Shown here piece after piece: positions 1 to 7,948 of a DNA stretch of 48,935 nt; position 1 is the stretch's first letter; every line of letters starts with the position of its first letter. The DNA comes from Gammaproteobacteria bacterium. GTDB taxonomy: Bacteria; Pseudomonadota; Gammaproteobacteria; SZUA-152. The translations under genes and the position numbers were made by a program. The notes beneath the pieces are model-generated. The model did no database searches and was not told the DNA's origin. It saw only the letters and a program-made list of their open reading frames with translations. The stretch is taken from assembly GCA_021647705.1 (NCBI GenBank), contig JAKIUF010000034.1:1-48935 (forward strand), written 5' to 3'.

Positions 1-90
1 ATACAACAAGCTCATCATTTTTTAGTAAAAAATCTTTCATGGTCATGAAGGATAATCAATAACACTTTATTTTTCAAGAAAATGGAATGT

Positions 91-125
91 GGTTTAAGCC
101 TAATTCTCAATCGCTATGGGTATAT
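91..125. repeat. Terminal-inverted-repeat-like copy truncating the adjacent gene
   Basis: This stretch matches, with substitutions, the terminal inverted repeat of the element at 31084-31261; the shared core reads like CTCAATCGCTATGGGTATAT here and CTCAATTGCTACGGGTATAT there. The minus-strand gene that starts at 503 runs into it and stops on a TAG lying inside it, so the repeat appears to have cut the gene. Only one arm is recognisable in the window, and bases 1-90 show no clear second arm. The match is seen directly; the insertion history is inferred. Confidence 0.6.
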
Positions 126-503
126 AACTGAGAATCTTGATGATTTATCTTCAAGTTCTTTTAATGGTTCAACCTCACCTACCATCCATAGCCTTGGGCC
201 ATAGTGAAAGAACCCAACACCAAGTGTTTTTTCAAATAGCTGAATATCGTTTTTAATCCAAACTGATGGAGTAATACTCGTTTGTTGATGCTGATTGAAT
301 TGAACCACTGGCGCAGCCCCATAATCACACCGGTGAAACGTTCCCCAAACGAAGAAACGATGCGCAAGCTCTTCTATCCGGAATTTATCTAGCTTTCGGC
401 CTTCTGAGCTTCCACAGTTATCACACTGCTCATTGTTATCTGAACCCATTTGGTAAGCACTTAGCTTTAAACCTTCATCGTAAAAACACTCAGAACAAAG
501 CAC
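114..503 (-). pseudogene. Truncated N-terminal part of a RES/HEPN-type protein
   Basis: The 129 codons begin at a GTG preceded by AGGAG nine bases upstream. The product has two CxxC pairs near the N-terminus (CSEC and CDNC, residues 3-30), as in a zinc ribbon, followed by the blocks EELAHRFFVWGTFHR and VGFFHYGPRLWMVGEVEP. I recognise these as the N-terminal domain that precedes RES domains (NAD-degrading toxins of Xre-RES type systems) in longer proteins. The RES domain itself is absent: the frame ends in a terminal-repeat copy at 91-125 that provides the stop codon. The fragment is therefore probably a dead gene. The family assignment is from memory and moderately sure; it could instead be an intact small zinc-ribbon protein. 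Confidence 0.5.
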
Positions 504-555
504 TACCCGTTACTCCTACGACGTATTTGGCGCCTAACATCTGTATATCGAGCAC

Positions 556-782
556 GCTCACTTTGCGGCCTCGGTTATTTTTTGAGCAGTACCGTAAGTT
601 TATGATTTTATAAAATTTTAGCCAACATACCTTAGATTCCCGCTATTGCAAAGTGAGCATGCACCCTATTTCTATAAATGGGGTTCAATACCTACCACTA
701 AATCTCAGTAATCTATTGTATTTATTAAGTTTTATTCGATCACACAGAGAGAAAGTGAGCCGCGAGACACTGCAAAGTGAGC
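556..782. repeat. Cluster of 11-bp GCAAAGTGAGC repeats
   Basis: GCAAAGTGAGC occurs exactly at 648-658 and 772-782 and inverted at 556-566; a degenerate copy (GAAAGTGAGC) lies at 751-760. The surrounding 504-1120 interval is AT-rich and has no convincing gene. The repeats could be binding sites or the ends of small mobile sequences; neither can be decided from the sequence. Confidence 0.5.
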
Positions 783-1124
783 GAAACATTTGACGCATCC
801 AAAATAAACTGAATAAAAAAACAGTATTTTTAACCATCGGGAGGATTGTGAGCCGTCTTTTTGTTGAGCCTGCTCATACAGAAATTACAGTGCATTCTGC
901 GTGAGTATGTTTTGTTGGTTAATCATGTGGGGAGGGATACTTTCTCGCAAAGGGAGTGGGGTGATTGATTTTTATGCCATTTTACGATGTGCTTATTAGG
1001 ATACTTGACCGCTTTAATGTATGCGAAAGGATTTGCGATAATTGATGGGTGCCTTGGTTTTCGATTTTTTGTTAATAAACATTCATTTAATGTGTGAAAA
1101 TTAGTTGGATTTGCCATTTTTCAT

Positions 1125-1142
1125 GTTATCAATTATGATAAC
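1125..1142. promoter_or_regulatory. Palindromic operator upstream of the toxin-antitoxin pair
   Basis: GTTATCA-ATTA-TGATAAC is a perfect 7-4-7 palindrome ending six bases before the toxin start codon. Type II antitoxins with a helix-turn-helix domain normally bind such palindromes to repress their own operon, so this is the probable HigA-like operator. No clear Shine-Dalgarno is visible between it and the ATG. Confidence 0.6.
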
Positions 1143-1148
1143 TCTTGT

Positions 1149-1472
1149 ATGAAATGGAGAATTACATTCTACAGTGAAAAAGTTGAGACCCAAACTCTAA
1201 AATTACCAACGGGTATTTTAACTAACTTCTTACATATTGCTGAAATGATTGAATATTTAGGACCAAACTTAGGTAAACCATACGTTGGAAGGCTAGATTC
1301 GGGTCTTTATGAAATCAGGGCAAAAGGTAAGGAGGGAATTGCTAGATCTGTATATTGTACGGTAAAAGGAAAAGAAATCGTTATACTCCATTCATTTATT
1401 AAGAAGTCCCAGAAAACGCCGAAGAAAGATTTGGATTTAGCCAAAAAACGAATGAAAGAGGTTGTAAGATGA
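1149..1472 (+). CDS. HigB/RelE-superfamily toxin (phage Gp49-like)
   Basis: The 107-residue basic protein has the pattern of the Gp49-like HigB toxins of the RelE/ParE fold: a central beta-sheet stretch with LDSGLYEIRAKGKEG, then YCTVKGKEIVILHSFIKKS and the typical C-terminal KTPKKDLDLAKKRMKE helix. Such toxins are ribosome-dependent mRNA endonucleases. It overlaps the downstream antitoxin gene by four bases (ATGA at 1469-1472), the usual toxin-first HigBA arrangement, and a palindromic operator precedes it at 1125-1142. Codon use is AT-rich compared with the housekeeping genes nearby, consistent with transfer. The family call is firm; activity is inferred. Confidence 0.85.
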   Translation: MKWRITFYSEKVETQTLKLPTGILTNFLHIAEMIEYLGPNLGKPYVGRLDSGLYEIRAKGKEGIARSVYCTVKGKEIVILHSFIKKSQKTPKKDLDLAKKRMKEVVR

Positions 1473-1780
1473 GTAGACCAACATTAGCAGATTTTAAGAA
1501 AAAGGCACTTTCAAAACCAGCGGTTAAAAAAGAATATGAGTCTTTATCTGCTGCGTATGCCTTGCGAAAAAAATTAATCGCGTTAAGACAAAAAGCAGGG
1601 TTTACACAAGAACAAATTGCCGACGTTTTACATACAAATAAAAGTAATATTTCTCGCTTAGAAAATGCAAACTCTGTGAATTCACCAAAATTATCAACCA
1701 TAGAGCAGTATGCACATGCCGTCGGTTACGATATTGAAATTAAGTTTGTACGCAAATCAACATATAACAAGAGAAAATAA
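1469..1780 (+). CDS. HigA-like XRE-family antitoxin
   Basis: The product is 103 residues long with an XRE helix-turn-helix at about residues 37-90: LRQKAGFTQEQIADVLHTNK followed by SNISRLEN. The N-terminus LADFKKKALSKPAVKKEYE is typical of antitoxins paired with Gp49-like toxins. It should neutralise the toxin encoded just upstream and, with it, repress the operon through the palindrome at 1125-1142. Translation is coupled by the ATGA overlap. A GC-rich dispersed hairpin follows five bases after the stop and may end transcription. The pair is complete and likely functional. Confidence 0.87.
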   Translation: MSRPTLADFKKKALSKPAVKKEYESLSAAYALRKKLIALRQKAGFTQEQIADVLHTNKSNISRLENANSVNSPKLSTIEQYAHAVGYDIEIKFVRKSTYNKRK

Positions 1781-1784
1781 ACAA

Positions 1785-1826
1785 CCCCGCAGCAAACTGC
1801 GGGGAATTAAACCCAAAGAGATTAAC
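1785..1826 (+). repeat. Dispersed CCCCGCAGC hairpin repeat, copy 1
   Basis: The arms CCCCGCAG and CTGCGGGG enclose CAAA, followed by a conserved tail GAATTAAACCCAAAGAG. Copies with the same hairpin and tail occur at 21092-21132 and 37816-37855. There is no T-run after the stem, so it is a poor intrinsic terminator by itself, but its place right after higA fits a transcript-end role. Confidence 0.7.
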
Positions 1827-1916
1827 TCGGACAATTTACAGCAATAGGCAAGGAGCATTCTTGCTCACATGACAACCAGCAAGACATACCTGCCCGGAAC
1901 GCGCTAGACTCTCCAT

Positions 1917-2576
1917 ATGAATAAATCTGACCCGACAAACCGCCAGTACTCCCCATTGGATCAACTGCTAATGGGAGTCGATGTGGGCATGCGTACCCTG
2001 TTCGGCCAACCGAAAATCACCGAACGGACAAACCCGGCTCAAAACGAAGCGGAGGCTGAACTCAGTGAAGCCGAACGCCAGCTGGCCGGTCGCCTGATGC
2101 GCATCAACCATGCCGGTGAGGTGGCCGCACAGGGTTTGTATCAGGGACAGGCACTTACCGCACGCTTGCCGCAGGTTCGTCAACAGATGGAACGTGCGGC
2201 ACTGGAAGAAAATGATCACCTCGATTGGTGTGAAAAACGCGCCAAAGAACTAGGCACGCACGTCAGCGTATTCAATCCCGTCTGGTATGCCGGCTCTGCG
2301 GCCATCGGGGCACTGGCCGGCCTGGCGGGTGACAAGTGGAGTCTGGGTTTTGTTGCAGAAACCGAAAAACAGGTGGTGAAACACCTCGAAGAACATCTCG
2401 TACAATTGCCCGAACACGATGACAAAAGTCGCGCCATTCTCGAACAGATGAAAGAGGATGAAGGCCACCACGCCACAGTGGCACTGGAAGCCGGGGGTAC
2501 AGAGTTACCTCTCCCTGTGAAAAAACTCATGGGGATCACCTCAAAAATTATGACGCGCACTGCTTTTTGGTTATAA
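1917..2576 (+). CDS. coq7: 2-polyprenyl-3-methyl-6-methoxy-1,4-benzoquinone monooxygenase Coq7
   Basis: This 219-residue protein is the di-iron hydroxylase that adds the C6 hydroxyl group in ubiquinone biosynthesis at the inner membrane, replacing the flavin enzyme UbiF of enterics. The ferritin-like iron ligands are visible in order: the E and ExxH-type blocks [13 protein letters not shown] and EENDHLDWC, then [16 protein letters not shown] and the final [13 protein letters not shown]. The length is normal for bacterial Coq7. It stands alone on the plus strand, between the toxin-antitoxin pair and a long composite repeat. In Pseudomonas, as I recall, coq7 also lies near vfr and an osmC-like gene, as here, though speD is not present in this window. 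Confidence 0.95.
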   Translation: MNKSDPTNRQYSPLDQLLMGVDVGMRTLFGQPKITERTNPAQNEAEAELSEAERQLAGRLMRINHAGEVAAQGLYQGQALTARLPQVRQQMERAALEENDHLDWCEKRAKELGTHVSVFNPVWYAGSAAIGALAGLAGDKWSLGFVAETEKQVVKHLEEHLVQLPEHDDKSRAILEQMKEDEGHHATVALEAGGTELPLPVKKLMGITSKIMTRTAFWL

Positions 2577-2628
2577 GAAAGAGTACGGAATTTGCCTGAA
2601 CAGCGTATCCCCTGTTCAAGCCCGGTGC

Positions 2629-2920
2629 TGCAAACACAGAGGTCGCAGAGACGCGAAGAACACAGAGAAAAACATGAAAAGTTCGATGGGCTTGCGCGAC
2701 AAACTCAATGTTTCCTGTTTCCACATTCTGCGATGCATACTGAACACCTGAATCTTCTTTCTCTGCGTCCTCTGCGCCTTTGCGAACTCTGCATTTATAA
2801 CACATCACTTGTCAGTAGCACGACAACATAAGCGCCCAATGTACTGGAGCGATTGTCCCGGGATTTAAACCTCTGGATTTCGGCTAACAGCATGCCGGAA
2901 TAACGGTATTTTCAGGAAAA
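2629..2920. repeat. Composite repeat: GCAGAG inverted repeat plus hairpin tail, copy 1
   Basis: Arms rich in GCAGAG/GCAAAG heptamers (2629-2672 and about 2757-2800) face each other around a loop of roughly 85 bases. A tail of about 120 bases follows, ending in a hairpin with TTCGGC and GCCGGAA. The same order, arms then TTATAACAC then the tail with a CCGGC hairpin, recurs at 41431-41635. Open frames across this interval are products of the low-complexity arms and not genes. Confidence 0.75.
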
Positions 2921-2935
2921 AGTGCTTAATTCATA

Positions 2936-3328
2936 TTAAATTTGTTGCTGCGGTGGATGAAAAATCATCTGCACCGTATTGCCATCGGGATCAAGACAAT
3001 AAAAACTGCGTGCGCCATCACGGTGAGTGCGTGGTTCTGTTTTCATTTTGATATCGTGGCCTCGTAAAAAATCAAACCACTGATCCACGTCTTCCGGTGT
3101 ATTCAGAAAAAAACCGATGTGGTCCAGGTGCTGTTCTTCAGCGAAATCATGCTCAACACGGTGTAACGCAAGATTGTCATTACCTGACGTTAAATAGACA
3201 GCATTGGCATCTGGTCGCCATTCCACACTCATGCCCAGCAGTTCCACATAAAATTGTTCGGTGGCTTCGTAGTTTTTCACAAACAGCGCAACATGGCGCA
3301 TGCCGGTAGTCGGGTTGGGTTTGATCAT
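2936..3328 (-). CDS. VOC-family (glyoxalase/dioxygenase-fold) protein
   Basis: The 130-residue protein has the paired beta-alpha-beta-beta-beta modules of the vicinal oxygen chelate fold: MRHVALFVKNYEATEQFY at the start and LDHIGFFLNTPEDVDQW in the middle, ending in FYCLDPDGNTVQMIFHPP. Metal-ligand positions carry His in the first strand and His in the second module, but the usual last Glu (DGNxxE) reads Gln here, so metal binding may differ. The substrate is unknown. The start lies three bases after the stop of the OsmC-like gene, so the two are almost certainly co-transcribed and may both act in detoxification. Confidence 0.85.
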   Translation of the reverse strand: MIKPNPTTGMRHVALFVKNYEATEQFYVELLGMSVEWRPDANAVYLTSGNDNLALHRVEHDFAEEQHLDHIGFFLNTPEDVDQWFDFLRGHDIKMKTEPRTHRDGARSFYCLDPDGNTVQMIFHPPQQQI

Positions 3329-3331
3329 TTT

Positions 3332-3748
3332 TCAGTCCTCGCGCAATTCGTAATCATGAGTAATCTCCGCTACCTGACCCAGCATGATGGAGGCGGAACA
3401 ATATTTTTCGGCGGACAGTTTAATCGCCCGTTGCAGGTGTTTTTCACTCACCCCTGCACCAGTCACAATGAAATGAATATGGATTTTGGTGAATACCTTC
3501 GGCTCGGTTTCGGCACGTTGCGCTTCCAGTTCCACCACGCAATCCTGTACGGGCTGTCGTGCTTTTTTCAGCATCATCATCACATCAAACGCCGTGCAAC
3601 CACCCAGCCCTTGCAACAACAACTCCATGGGACGAATGCCCATATTGCGCCCGCCATGTTCCGGTGGCCCGTCAATGACCAGGCTGTGACCACTGCCGGA
3701 TTCACCGATAAACATAACCTCTTCCACCCATTTTATTCTGGCTTTCAT
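3332..3748 (-). CDS. OsmC/Ohr-family protein
   Basis: The 138-residue product carries the two conserved cysteines of OsmC/Ohr peroxidase-fold proteins: one in LQGLGGCTAFDVMMML and one in EKYCSASIML. The family reduces organic hydroperoxides in its characterised members; the YhfA-like branch, which this resembles by its MGIRPMELLLQGLGGC block, has no settled substrate. The ATG at 3748 was chosen because GGGAG precedes it and the N-terminal MKARIKW is typical; upstream in-frame codons look unlike coding sequence. It is divergent from crp and forms a two-gene unit with the VOC gene. Confidence 0.88.
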   Translation of the reverse strand: MKARIKWVEEVMFIGESGSGHSLVIDGPPEHGGRNMGIRPMELLLQGLGGCTAFDVMMMLKKARQPVQDCVVELEAQRAETEPKVFTKIHIHFIVTGAGVSEKHLQRAIKLSAEKYCSASIMLGQVAEITHDYELRED

Positions 3749-3914
3749 CTCTATTGCTCCCTGGTTTTGGTCGGTGATTATAAACCGCATCACACCTGTA
3801 CATAACACCCTCTGATGGTTAAGTATTTACAACCGTCTGCCGATAGAGACTGTGTCACGCCCGGAGATGCGGGCCAAGCAAGACATTATGCAGCCTTTCA
3901 TGAGTAAAAAAACC

Positions 3915-4553
3915 ATGAGCACAATACCCAATGTTGTCCAGACTCCCCCCACCATCGAGCGCTTTCTGGAGCACTGTCATCGACGCCAGTACCCGGCCAA
4001 AAGCCTGATTATTTACGCGGGTGACAAACCCGATGTGTTGTATTACATCGTCGAGGGCTCGGTGTCTGTGCTCATTGAAGATGAAACCGGTCGTGAAATC
4101 GTGCTGGCTTATCTTAACCCAGGCGATTTCTTTGGTGAAATGGGTCTGTTTGGTGGTGAAACCAACCGTAGCGCTTTTGTACGCGCCAAGAGTAAATGTG
4201 AATTGGCGGAAATCAGCTACAATCGTTTCCGCCAACTGAGCGAAAAAGACCCGGATATTCTTTTTGAGCTGGCTTCGCAAATGGCGCTGCGCCTGCGCAA
4301 GACCAGCCAGAAAGTTGGCAACCTTGCCTTTATGGACGTTACCGGCCGTATTGCCCGCACGCTGATGGATCTCAGCAAGGAACCCGATGCCATGACTCAT
4401 CCCGATGGTATGCAGATCCGCATCACCCGGCAGGAGCTGGGACGCATTGTGGGCTGTTCACGGGAAATGGTCGGACGTGTGTTAAAGAACCTGGAAGAAC
4501 AGGGACTGATTACTGCGCAAGGGAAAACGATTGTGGTGTTTGGGGCACGCTAA
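3915..4553 (+). CDS. crp: Vfr/CRP-type cyclic AMP receptor regulator
   Basis: The 212-residue regulator resembles E. coli CRP and Pseudomonas Vfr throughout. The cAMP pocket is intact: [12 protein letters not shown] and the Arg-Ser pair in [18 protein letters not shown], plus Thr-Ser in [14 protein letters not shown] on the long dimer helix. The winged helix includes [19 protein letters not shown], with the recognition helix Arg and Glu of CRP. The start at 3915 is chosen by alignment of length with Vfr; in-frame ATG and GTG codons upstream (3852, 3867, 3888, 3900) would add up to 21 residues. It is divergent from the OsmC-like gene. The DNA sites controlled cannot be told from here. Confidence 0.95.
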   Translation: MSTIPNVVQTPPTIERFLEHCHRRQYPAKSLIIYAGDKPDVLYYIVEGSVSVLIEDETGREIVLAYLNPGDFFGEMGLFGGETNRSAFVRAKSKCELAEISYNRFRQLSEKDPDILFELASQMALRLRKTSQKVGNLAFMDVTGRIARTLMDLSKEPDAMTHPDGMQIRITRQELGRIVGCSREMVGRVLKNLEEQGLITAQGKTIVVFGAR

Positions 4554-4630
4554 AAATGTTCAACTGAATGAAGTCATTAGCTTACATTCGCTGAAACAGA
4601 TTGTTCCTCGGTCACGAATCACAGAGTCAT

Positions 4631-4758
4631 AAAATCTAACGCAAAGGCGCAAAGAACGCAGAGGTCCACAGTATTTGAGATTTTTTATCGCTTTGTGCTC
4701 GTTATCCTCACAACCCTTTGCGCTCTCTGCATCTTCGCGCCTTTGCGTTGGGTTTTTA
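4631..4758. repeat. GCAAAG/GCAGAG inverted repeat element
   Basis: The left arm AAAATCTAACGCAAAGGCGC and its continuation face the right arm ending GCGCCTTTGCGTTGGGTTTT, with about 50 unrelated bases between. It belongs to the family also seen at 2629, 5872, 7641, 7949, 10788, 41431 and 48552. It sits downstream of crp and has no coding content. Confidence 0.8.
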
Positions 4759-4770
4759 TTATTCAGCTGA

Positions 4771-5013
4771 GTAGGGTGGGCACGTTTTTTTGCCCACGCG
4801 GAAAATAAACCCAATCCAAAAAATTAATTTTCATAACAATCCGGTGAAACACGGTTTGTGTGAAAGATCGATTCAATGGCCATATTCAACATTGCACCGG
4901 TATGTCAAAGAAGAAAAATATTCTGTGGATTGGGCAGCATGTGATTCAGATGTTGATGGTTTGAGTTGTGGAGAGTGATCTCCGCGTGGGCACAAAAAAC
5001 GTGCCCACCCTAC
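4771..5013. mobile_element. REP-bounded element with transposase remnant
   Basis: Two nearly perfect inverted arms of 31-32 bases lie at 4771-4801 and 4982-5013; each is itself a GTGGGCA...TGCCCAC hairpin beginning GTAGGGTGGGCACG. Between them is the 3' end of a REP-associated tyrosine transposase gene. This is the layout of a REP-RAYT unit that has lost most of its transposase. Shorter GTGGGCA REP pairs in the window (6986-7053 and 10049-10116) are likely relatives. Confidence 0.75.
4820..4978 (+). pseudogene. C-terminal remnant of a REP-associated tyrosine transposase (RAYT)
   Basis: About 52 codons read FHNNPVKHGLCE, WPYSTLHRYVKE and KYSVDWA, which is the recognisable C-terminal region of Y1/HUH transposases of the RAYT group (commonly NPVKHG...DWPYSSFHRYV...YPxDW). 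The HUH motif and catalytic tyrosine are missing, so the fragment cannot be active. It ends at a TGA four bases before the right REP arm, as intact RAYT genes commonly do next to their REPs. The identification is from motif recall and fairly sure. Confidence 0.75.
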
Positions 5014-5050
5014 ATGGCTTGCCCGGGGAAACAGGCACGCGAACATCAAA

Positions 5051-5851
5051 TTAACCGGCAAACAACGTTGCCAGCTGAGCCCCCGGATCTTCGGCGCGCA
5101 TAAACGCCTCTCCCACCAAAAATGCATTCACTGCATGCTTACGCATCAGAGCCACATCTTCCGCAGAATGAATCGCACTTTCGGTGACCACAATACGGTC
5201 ATCGGGAATGGATTCCAGCATACCCAACGTCGTTTGCAGGCTTACTTCAAAAGTACGCAGGTTACGGTTGTTGATACCCATCAGCGGCAGATTCAACGGC
5301 AGTGCCCGCGCCAGCTCATCCACATCGTGCACCTCTACCAGCACATCCATGCCCAGCTTTGTGGCCAGCGCCGCAAGTTCGTGCAGTTGTGCATCATCCA
5401 GTGCTGCAACAATCAACAAAATGCAATCGGCAGCGATAGCGCGTGCTTCATACACCTGATACGGATCAACAATAAAATCCTTGCGAATGACCGGCAACGT
5501 GCAGGCGGCACGGGCCTGTTGCAAATACGCTTCCGAGCCCTGAAAAAAGTCCTTATCAGTGAGCACCGACAAACAGGCTGCACCACCCTTTTCGTATGAA
5601 GCAGCAATCTCGGCTGGTACAAAATGCTCGCGTATCACACCCTTGCTGGGTGACGCTTTTTTGATTTCGGCAATCACGGCGGCATCACCCGCAGTTATTT
5701 TGCTTTTCATTGCATCCACAAAACCACGACAGGCGTCTGCCGCTTTGGCACGCTCAATCATTTCCGCCAGACGGGTCTGCTGGCTACGGCTGGCAATTTC
5801 TTCATGCTTGCGGGCAATGATTTTTTTGAGAATATCGGGCGTGTTGCTCAT
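5051..5851 (-). CDS. trpC: Indole-3-glycerol phosphate synthase
   Basis: The 266-residue monofunctional TrpC closes the indole ring from CdRP, releasing CO2 and water, the fourth step of the tryptophan pathway. The catalytic Lys block [14 protein letters not shown], the [11 protein letters not shown] strand, the second Lys in VIRKDFI and the phosphate loop [10 protein letters not shown], with VTESAI and VGEAFMRA at the end, are all in place. The start at 5851 ([11 protein letters not shown]) follows a GGA six bases upstream; codons further out lie inside a repeat. It is the last gene of trpG-trpD-trpC on this strand, separated from trpD by a GCAGAG repeat instead of the tight overlap usual in relatives. 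Confidence 0.97.
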   Translation of the reverse strand: MSNTPDILKKIIARKHEEIASRSQQTRLAEMIERAKAADACRGFVDAMKSKITAGDAAVIAEIKKASPSKGVIREHFVPAEIAASYEKGGAACLSVLTDKDFFQGSEAYLQQARAACTLPVIRKDFIVDPYQVYEARAIAADCILLIVAALDDAQLHELAALATKLGMDVLVEVHDVDELARALPLNLPLMGINNRNLRTFEVSLQTTLGMLESIPDDRIVVTESAIHSAEDVALMRKHAVNAFLVGEAFMRAEDPGAQLATLFAG

Positions 5852-5871
5852 TTTTCCAGACTCTGCATGTT

Positions 5872-5950
5872 GACACAGAGGTCGCAAAGACACAGAGGCA
5901 TAGCGTTTTTATTTCTCTGTGCCTCTGTGTCTCTGCGATCTCTGCGTTTA
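5872..5950. repeat. GCAGAG inverted repeat between trpD and trpC
   Basis: The arms ACACAGAGGTCGCAAAGACA and TGTCTCTGCGATCTCTGCGT face each other around a short AT-rich loop. The element fills the trpD-trpC gap and contributes the TAA stop codon of trpD (5948-5950). It could form a long stable hairpin in the mRNA and alter the trpC:trpD ratio. Confidence 0.8.
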
Positions 5951-6967
5951 CAACACTTCATTAGAAACATTGACCAAGGCCTCCAGTTTGGCCAGCGCCT
6001 TACCACTGGCCAGCACTTCACCAGCCTTGGCAATACCGACAGCCAGTGATTCTGCCAACCCTGCCACATACAACGCAGCACCGGCATTTAATTGCACGAT
6101 ATCGCGGGCCGGGCCCGGCTGATTTTCCAGCACGCTTTTCACCACGGTTAACGACTGCGCAGCATCCTCTACTTTTAGTGAGGCAAGACCCGCTCGCTCC
6201 AATGAAAAATCTTCCGGCTGGATAGTGTATGTAGTCACTTCACCGTTTTTCAGCTCCGCCACAAAAGTCGGTGCAGCGATGCTGATTTCATCCATGCCAT
6301 CTTCCGAATGTACGACCAGTACATGGTGGCTACCCAGGTTAGCCAACACATGAGCCAGCGGCTCCACCAGTTCTTTGCTGAACACACCCAGCAACTGATT
6401 GGGCGCACCCGCAGGATTGGTCAACGGCCCCAGTACATTAAAAACCGTGCGCACGCCCATTTCCTTGCGTGGCCCGATGGCATGTTTCATGGCACCGTGA
6501 TGTTTGGGGGCAAACATAAAACCTACCCCCACTTCATTCACACACTTCGCAACCTGCTCGGGACCCAAGTCCAGATTGACTCCGGCGGCTTCCAGTAAAT
6601 CAGCACTGCCGGATTTGCTGGAAATGGAACGGTTACCATGTTTTGCCACCGTGCCTCCGGCGGCGGCCACCACAAAACAACTTGCGGTGGAAATATTAAA
6701 CGTACCACTGCCGTCACCACCTGTGCCGACGATGTCCACAATGTGCTCGCCGCTGATATTCACTTTGGTGGCTAGCTCACGCATCACCTGTGCAGCGGCG
6801 GTGATTTCATCGATGGTTTCACCTTTCATGCGCAAACCGACAAGAAAACCGCCGATCTGTGCAGGCGTCGCTGCACCGGTCATGATGGTATTCATCACTG
6901 ATTGCATTTCTTCTTGTGTCAGATCACGGCGTTCAGTGACGGCGCGAATAGCAGCTGGCATATCCAT
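5948..6967 (-). CDS. trpD: Anthranilate phosphoribosyltransferase
   Basis: This 339-residue enzyme transfers the phosphoribosyl group of PRPP to anthranilate. The signature loops are visible: [14 protein letters not shown] for pyrophosphate, [18 protein letters not shown], the anthranilate-binding [12 protein letters not shown], and [19 protein letters not shown]. The length is normal. The start [17 protein letters not shown] lies just after a GTGGGCA REP pair that separates it from trpG. Its stop codon TAA is the first part of the following repeat, so the last residues (NEVL) may differ from the ancestral C-terminus. Confidence 0.97.
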   Translation of the reverse strand: MDMPAAIRAVTERRDLTQEEMQSVMNTIMTGAATPAQIGGFLVGLRMKGETIDEITAAAQVMRELATKVNISGEHIVDIVGTGGDGSGTFNISTASCFVVAAAGGTVAKHGNRSISSKSGSADLLEAAGVNLDLGPEQVAKCVNEVGVGFMFAPKHHGAMKHAIGPRKEMGVRTVFNVLGPLTNPAGAPNQLLGVFSKELVEPLAHVLANLGSHHVLVVHSEDGMDEISIAAPTFVAELKNGEVTTYTIQPEDFSLERAGLASLKVEDAAQSLTVVKSVLENQPGPARDIVQLNAGAALYVAGLAESLAVGIAKAGEVLASGKALAKLEALVNVSNEVL

Positions 6968-6985
6968 CGAGTTTTTCCTTTATCT

Positions 6986-7053
6986 TGGGTGGGCATTGCC
7001 CACCATAAACAGATTTGCAAAAACAGCGTATTGGTGGGCAATGCCCACCCTAC
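6986..7053. repeat. Inverted GTGGGCA REP pair between trpG and trpD
   Basis: GGGTGGGCATTGCCCACCAT (6987-7006) and TTGGTGGGCAATGCCCACCC (7031-7050, continuing TAC) are inverted copies around 24 bases. Each is also palindromic, giving a cloverleaf-like or long hairpin structure, as in BIME repeats. A near-identical pair lies at 10049-10116. Confidence 0.85.
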
Positions 7054-7056
7054 ATT

Positions 7057-7635
7057 TTAACGCTGTAAAAAATTCTTCAGCAGGTCGTGGCCGTACTGCG
7101 TCAAAATTGACTCAGGATGAAATTGCACACCTTCTACATCCAGCTCTTTGTGGCGTACTCCCATGATTTCATCCAGTTCACCATTTTCGGTTTCTGTCCA
7201 TGCCGTCACTTCCAGGCAATCCGGCAGGCTGTCTTTTTCGATCACCAGTGAATGGTAGCGTGTGGCTTCGAAAGGGTTATCCAGACCGGCAAATACACCC
7301 TTGTTTTTATGATGCATCATTGAGGTTTTGCCGTGCATGATTTCACCCGCATGCACAACCTTGCCACCAAAAGCCTGACCGATACTCTGGTGACCCAGGC
7401 ATACGCCCAGCAATGGCACTTTACCGGCAAAGTGTTTGATCATTTCCAGCGAGATACCTGCCTCGTTGGGGGTGCATGGCCCGGGGGAAATAACGATGCG
7501 TTCAGGGTTCAGTGCCACTGCCTCGTCTAATGTGATTTGGTCATTGCGATGTACCTGCACATCGACACCCAGCTCGCCAAAGTATTGCACCAGGTTGTAG
7601 GTGAAGGAATCGTAATTGTCGATCATTAACAGCAT
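7057..7635 (-). CDS. trpG: Anthranilate synthase glutamine amidotransferase subunit
   Basis: The 192-residue class I amidotransferase supplies ammonia from glutamine to TrpE. It begins [19 protein letters not shown], has the nucleophile Cys in [15 protein letters not shown], the HGKTS block, and the His-Glu pair in VQFHPESIL. The same subunit could also serve PabB in folate synthesis. The start at 7635 fits the family N-terminus; codons upstream are within a repeat. The trpE-trpG junction has been opened up by a tandem duplication and repeat cassettes at 7641-8421, so coupling with trpE may be weak. Confidence 0.96.
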   Translation of the reverse strand: MLLMIDNYDSFTYNLVQYFGELGVDVQVHRNDQITLDEAVALNPERIVISPGPCTPNEAGISLEMIKHFAGKVPLLGVCLGHQSIGQAFGGKVVHAGEIMHGKTSMMHHKNKGVFAGLDNPFEATRYHSLVIEKDSLPDCLEVTAWTETENGELDEIMGVRHKELDVEGVQFHPESILTQYGHDLLKNFLQR

Positions 7636-7640
7636 GGCTA

Positions 7641-7868
7641 AAAATCCAACGCAAAGGCGCAAAGACGCTGAGAACGCAAAGGTTTATAATTTATTAACAA
7701 CACGTTTTATTCCATCCTTCAACACAGGCACATTAATCAACAAAACCAATCCCTAAAACAGGATACACTTCGATTTCTACACCAACAATGTCACCAGAAA
7801 TCATATTCTCATTCATAAGCCATCTTTCTCTGCGTGCTTTGCGACTCAGCGTCTTTGCGTTAGATTTT
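7641..7868. repeat. GCAAAG inverted-repeat cassette, deleted copy
   Basis: The left arm (7641-7682) has AACGCAAAGGCGCAAAGACG and the right arm (about 7824-7868) CTCAGCGTCTTTGCGTTAGA, an inverted pair. They enclose only a deleted GxxExxY remnant. The arms match those at 7949-7990 and 8384-8421. Confidence 0.8.
7684..7816 (-). pseudogene. Internally deleted GxxExxY remnant
   Basis: The remnant keeps about 27 N-terminal codons (MNENMISGDIVG, then EIEVYPVLGIG) and the last 20 or so codons of the gene intact in DNA, but lacks the middle, including the GxxExxY motif and the nuclease-like core. Comparison with the fuller copy at 7992-8369 places the deletion between two short TTAGG/TTAGGT stretches, after which the frame shifts to an early TAA. 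It is non-functional. Confidence 0.75.
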
Positions 7869-7943
7869 TTCTTTATGTTGTCCGACAATACCATTCAACC
7901 CAACCATGGTGACGAAATCATAGCTGTCGATCATTAACAGCAT
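7860..7943 (-). pseudogene. Chimeric trpG-start/trpE-end fragment
   Basis: This 27-codon open frame begins MLLMIDSYDF, matching the true TrpG start [11 protein letters not shown], and continues VTMVGLNGIVGQH, matching the TrpE C-terminus [15 protein letters not shown]. The join lies at an ACC codon present in both parents (trpG ttcACC, trpE gttACC). It is the scar at the middle of the tandem duplication and has no plausible function, but its substitutions show the duplication is not recent. Confidence 0.8.
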
Positions 7944-7948
7944 AGCTA

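Noticed and set aside
530-620. GCCTAAC-like sequence that might be an integron attC site
   Set aside because: The complementary GTTAGGC-type end and the paired inner boxes could not be found at a suitable distance, and there is no array of cassettes.
923-1117. A 64-codon minus-strand frame upstream of the toxin gene
   Set aside because: It has a reasonable start but no recognised family, and no partner or terminator; it stays possible but unsupported.
2548-2831. Open frames of 79-86 codons on both strands
   Set aside because: They run through the GCAGAG arms, whose low-complexity repeats lack stops in several frames; the predicted proteins are repeat artefacts.
4790-4819. TTG start that would extend the RAYT remnant into the left REP arm
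   Set aside because: The first ten codons are REP sequence and linker and not transposase, so the fragment is given from 4820 as a remnant, not as a gene.
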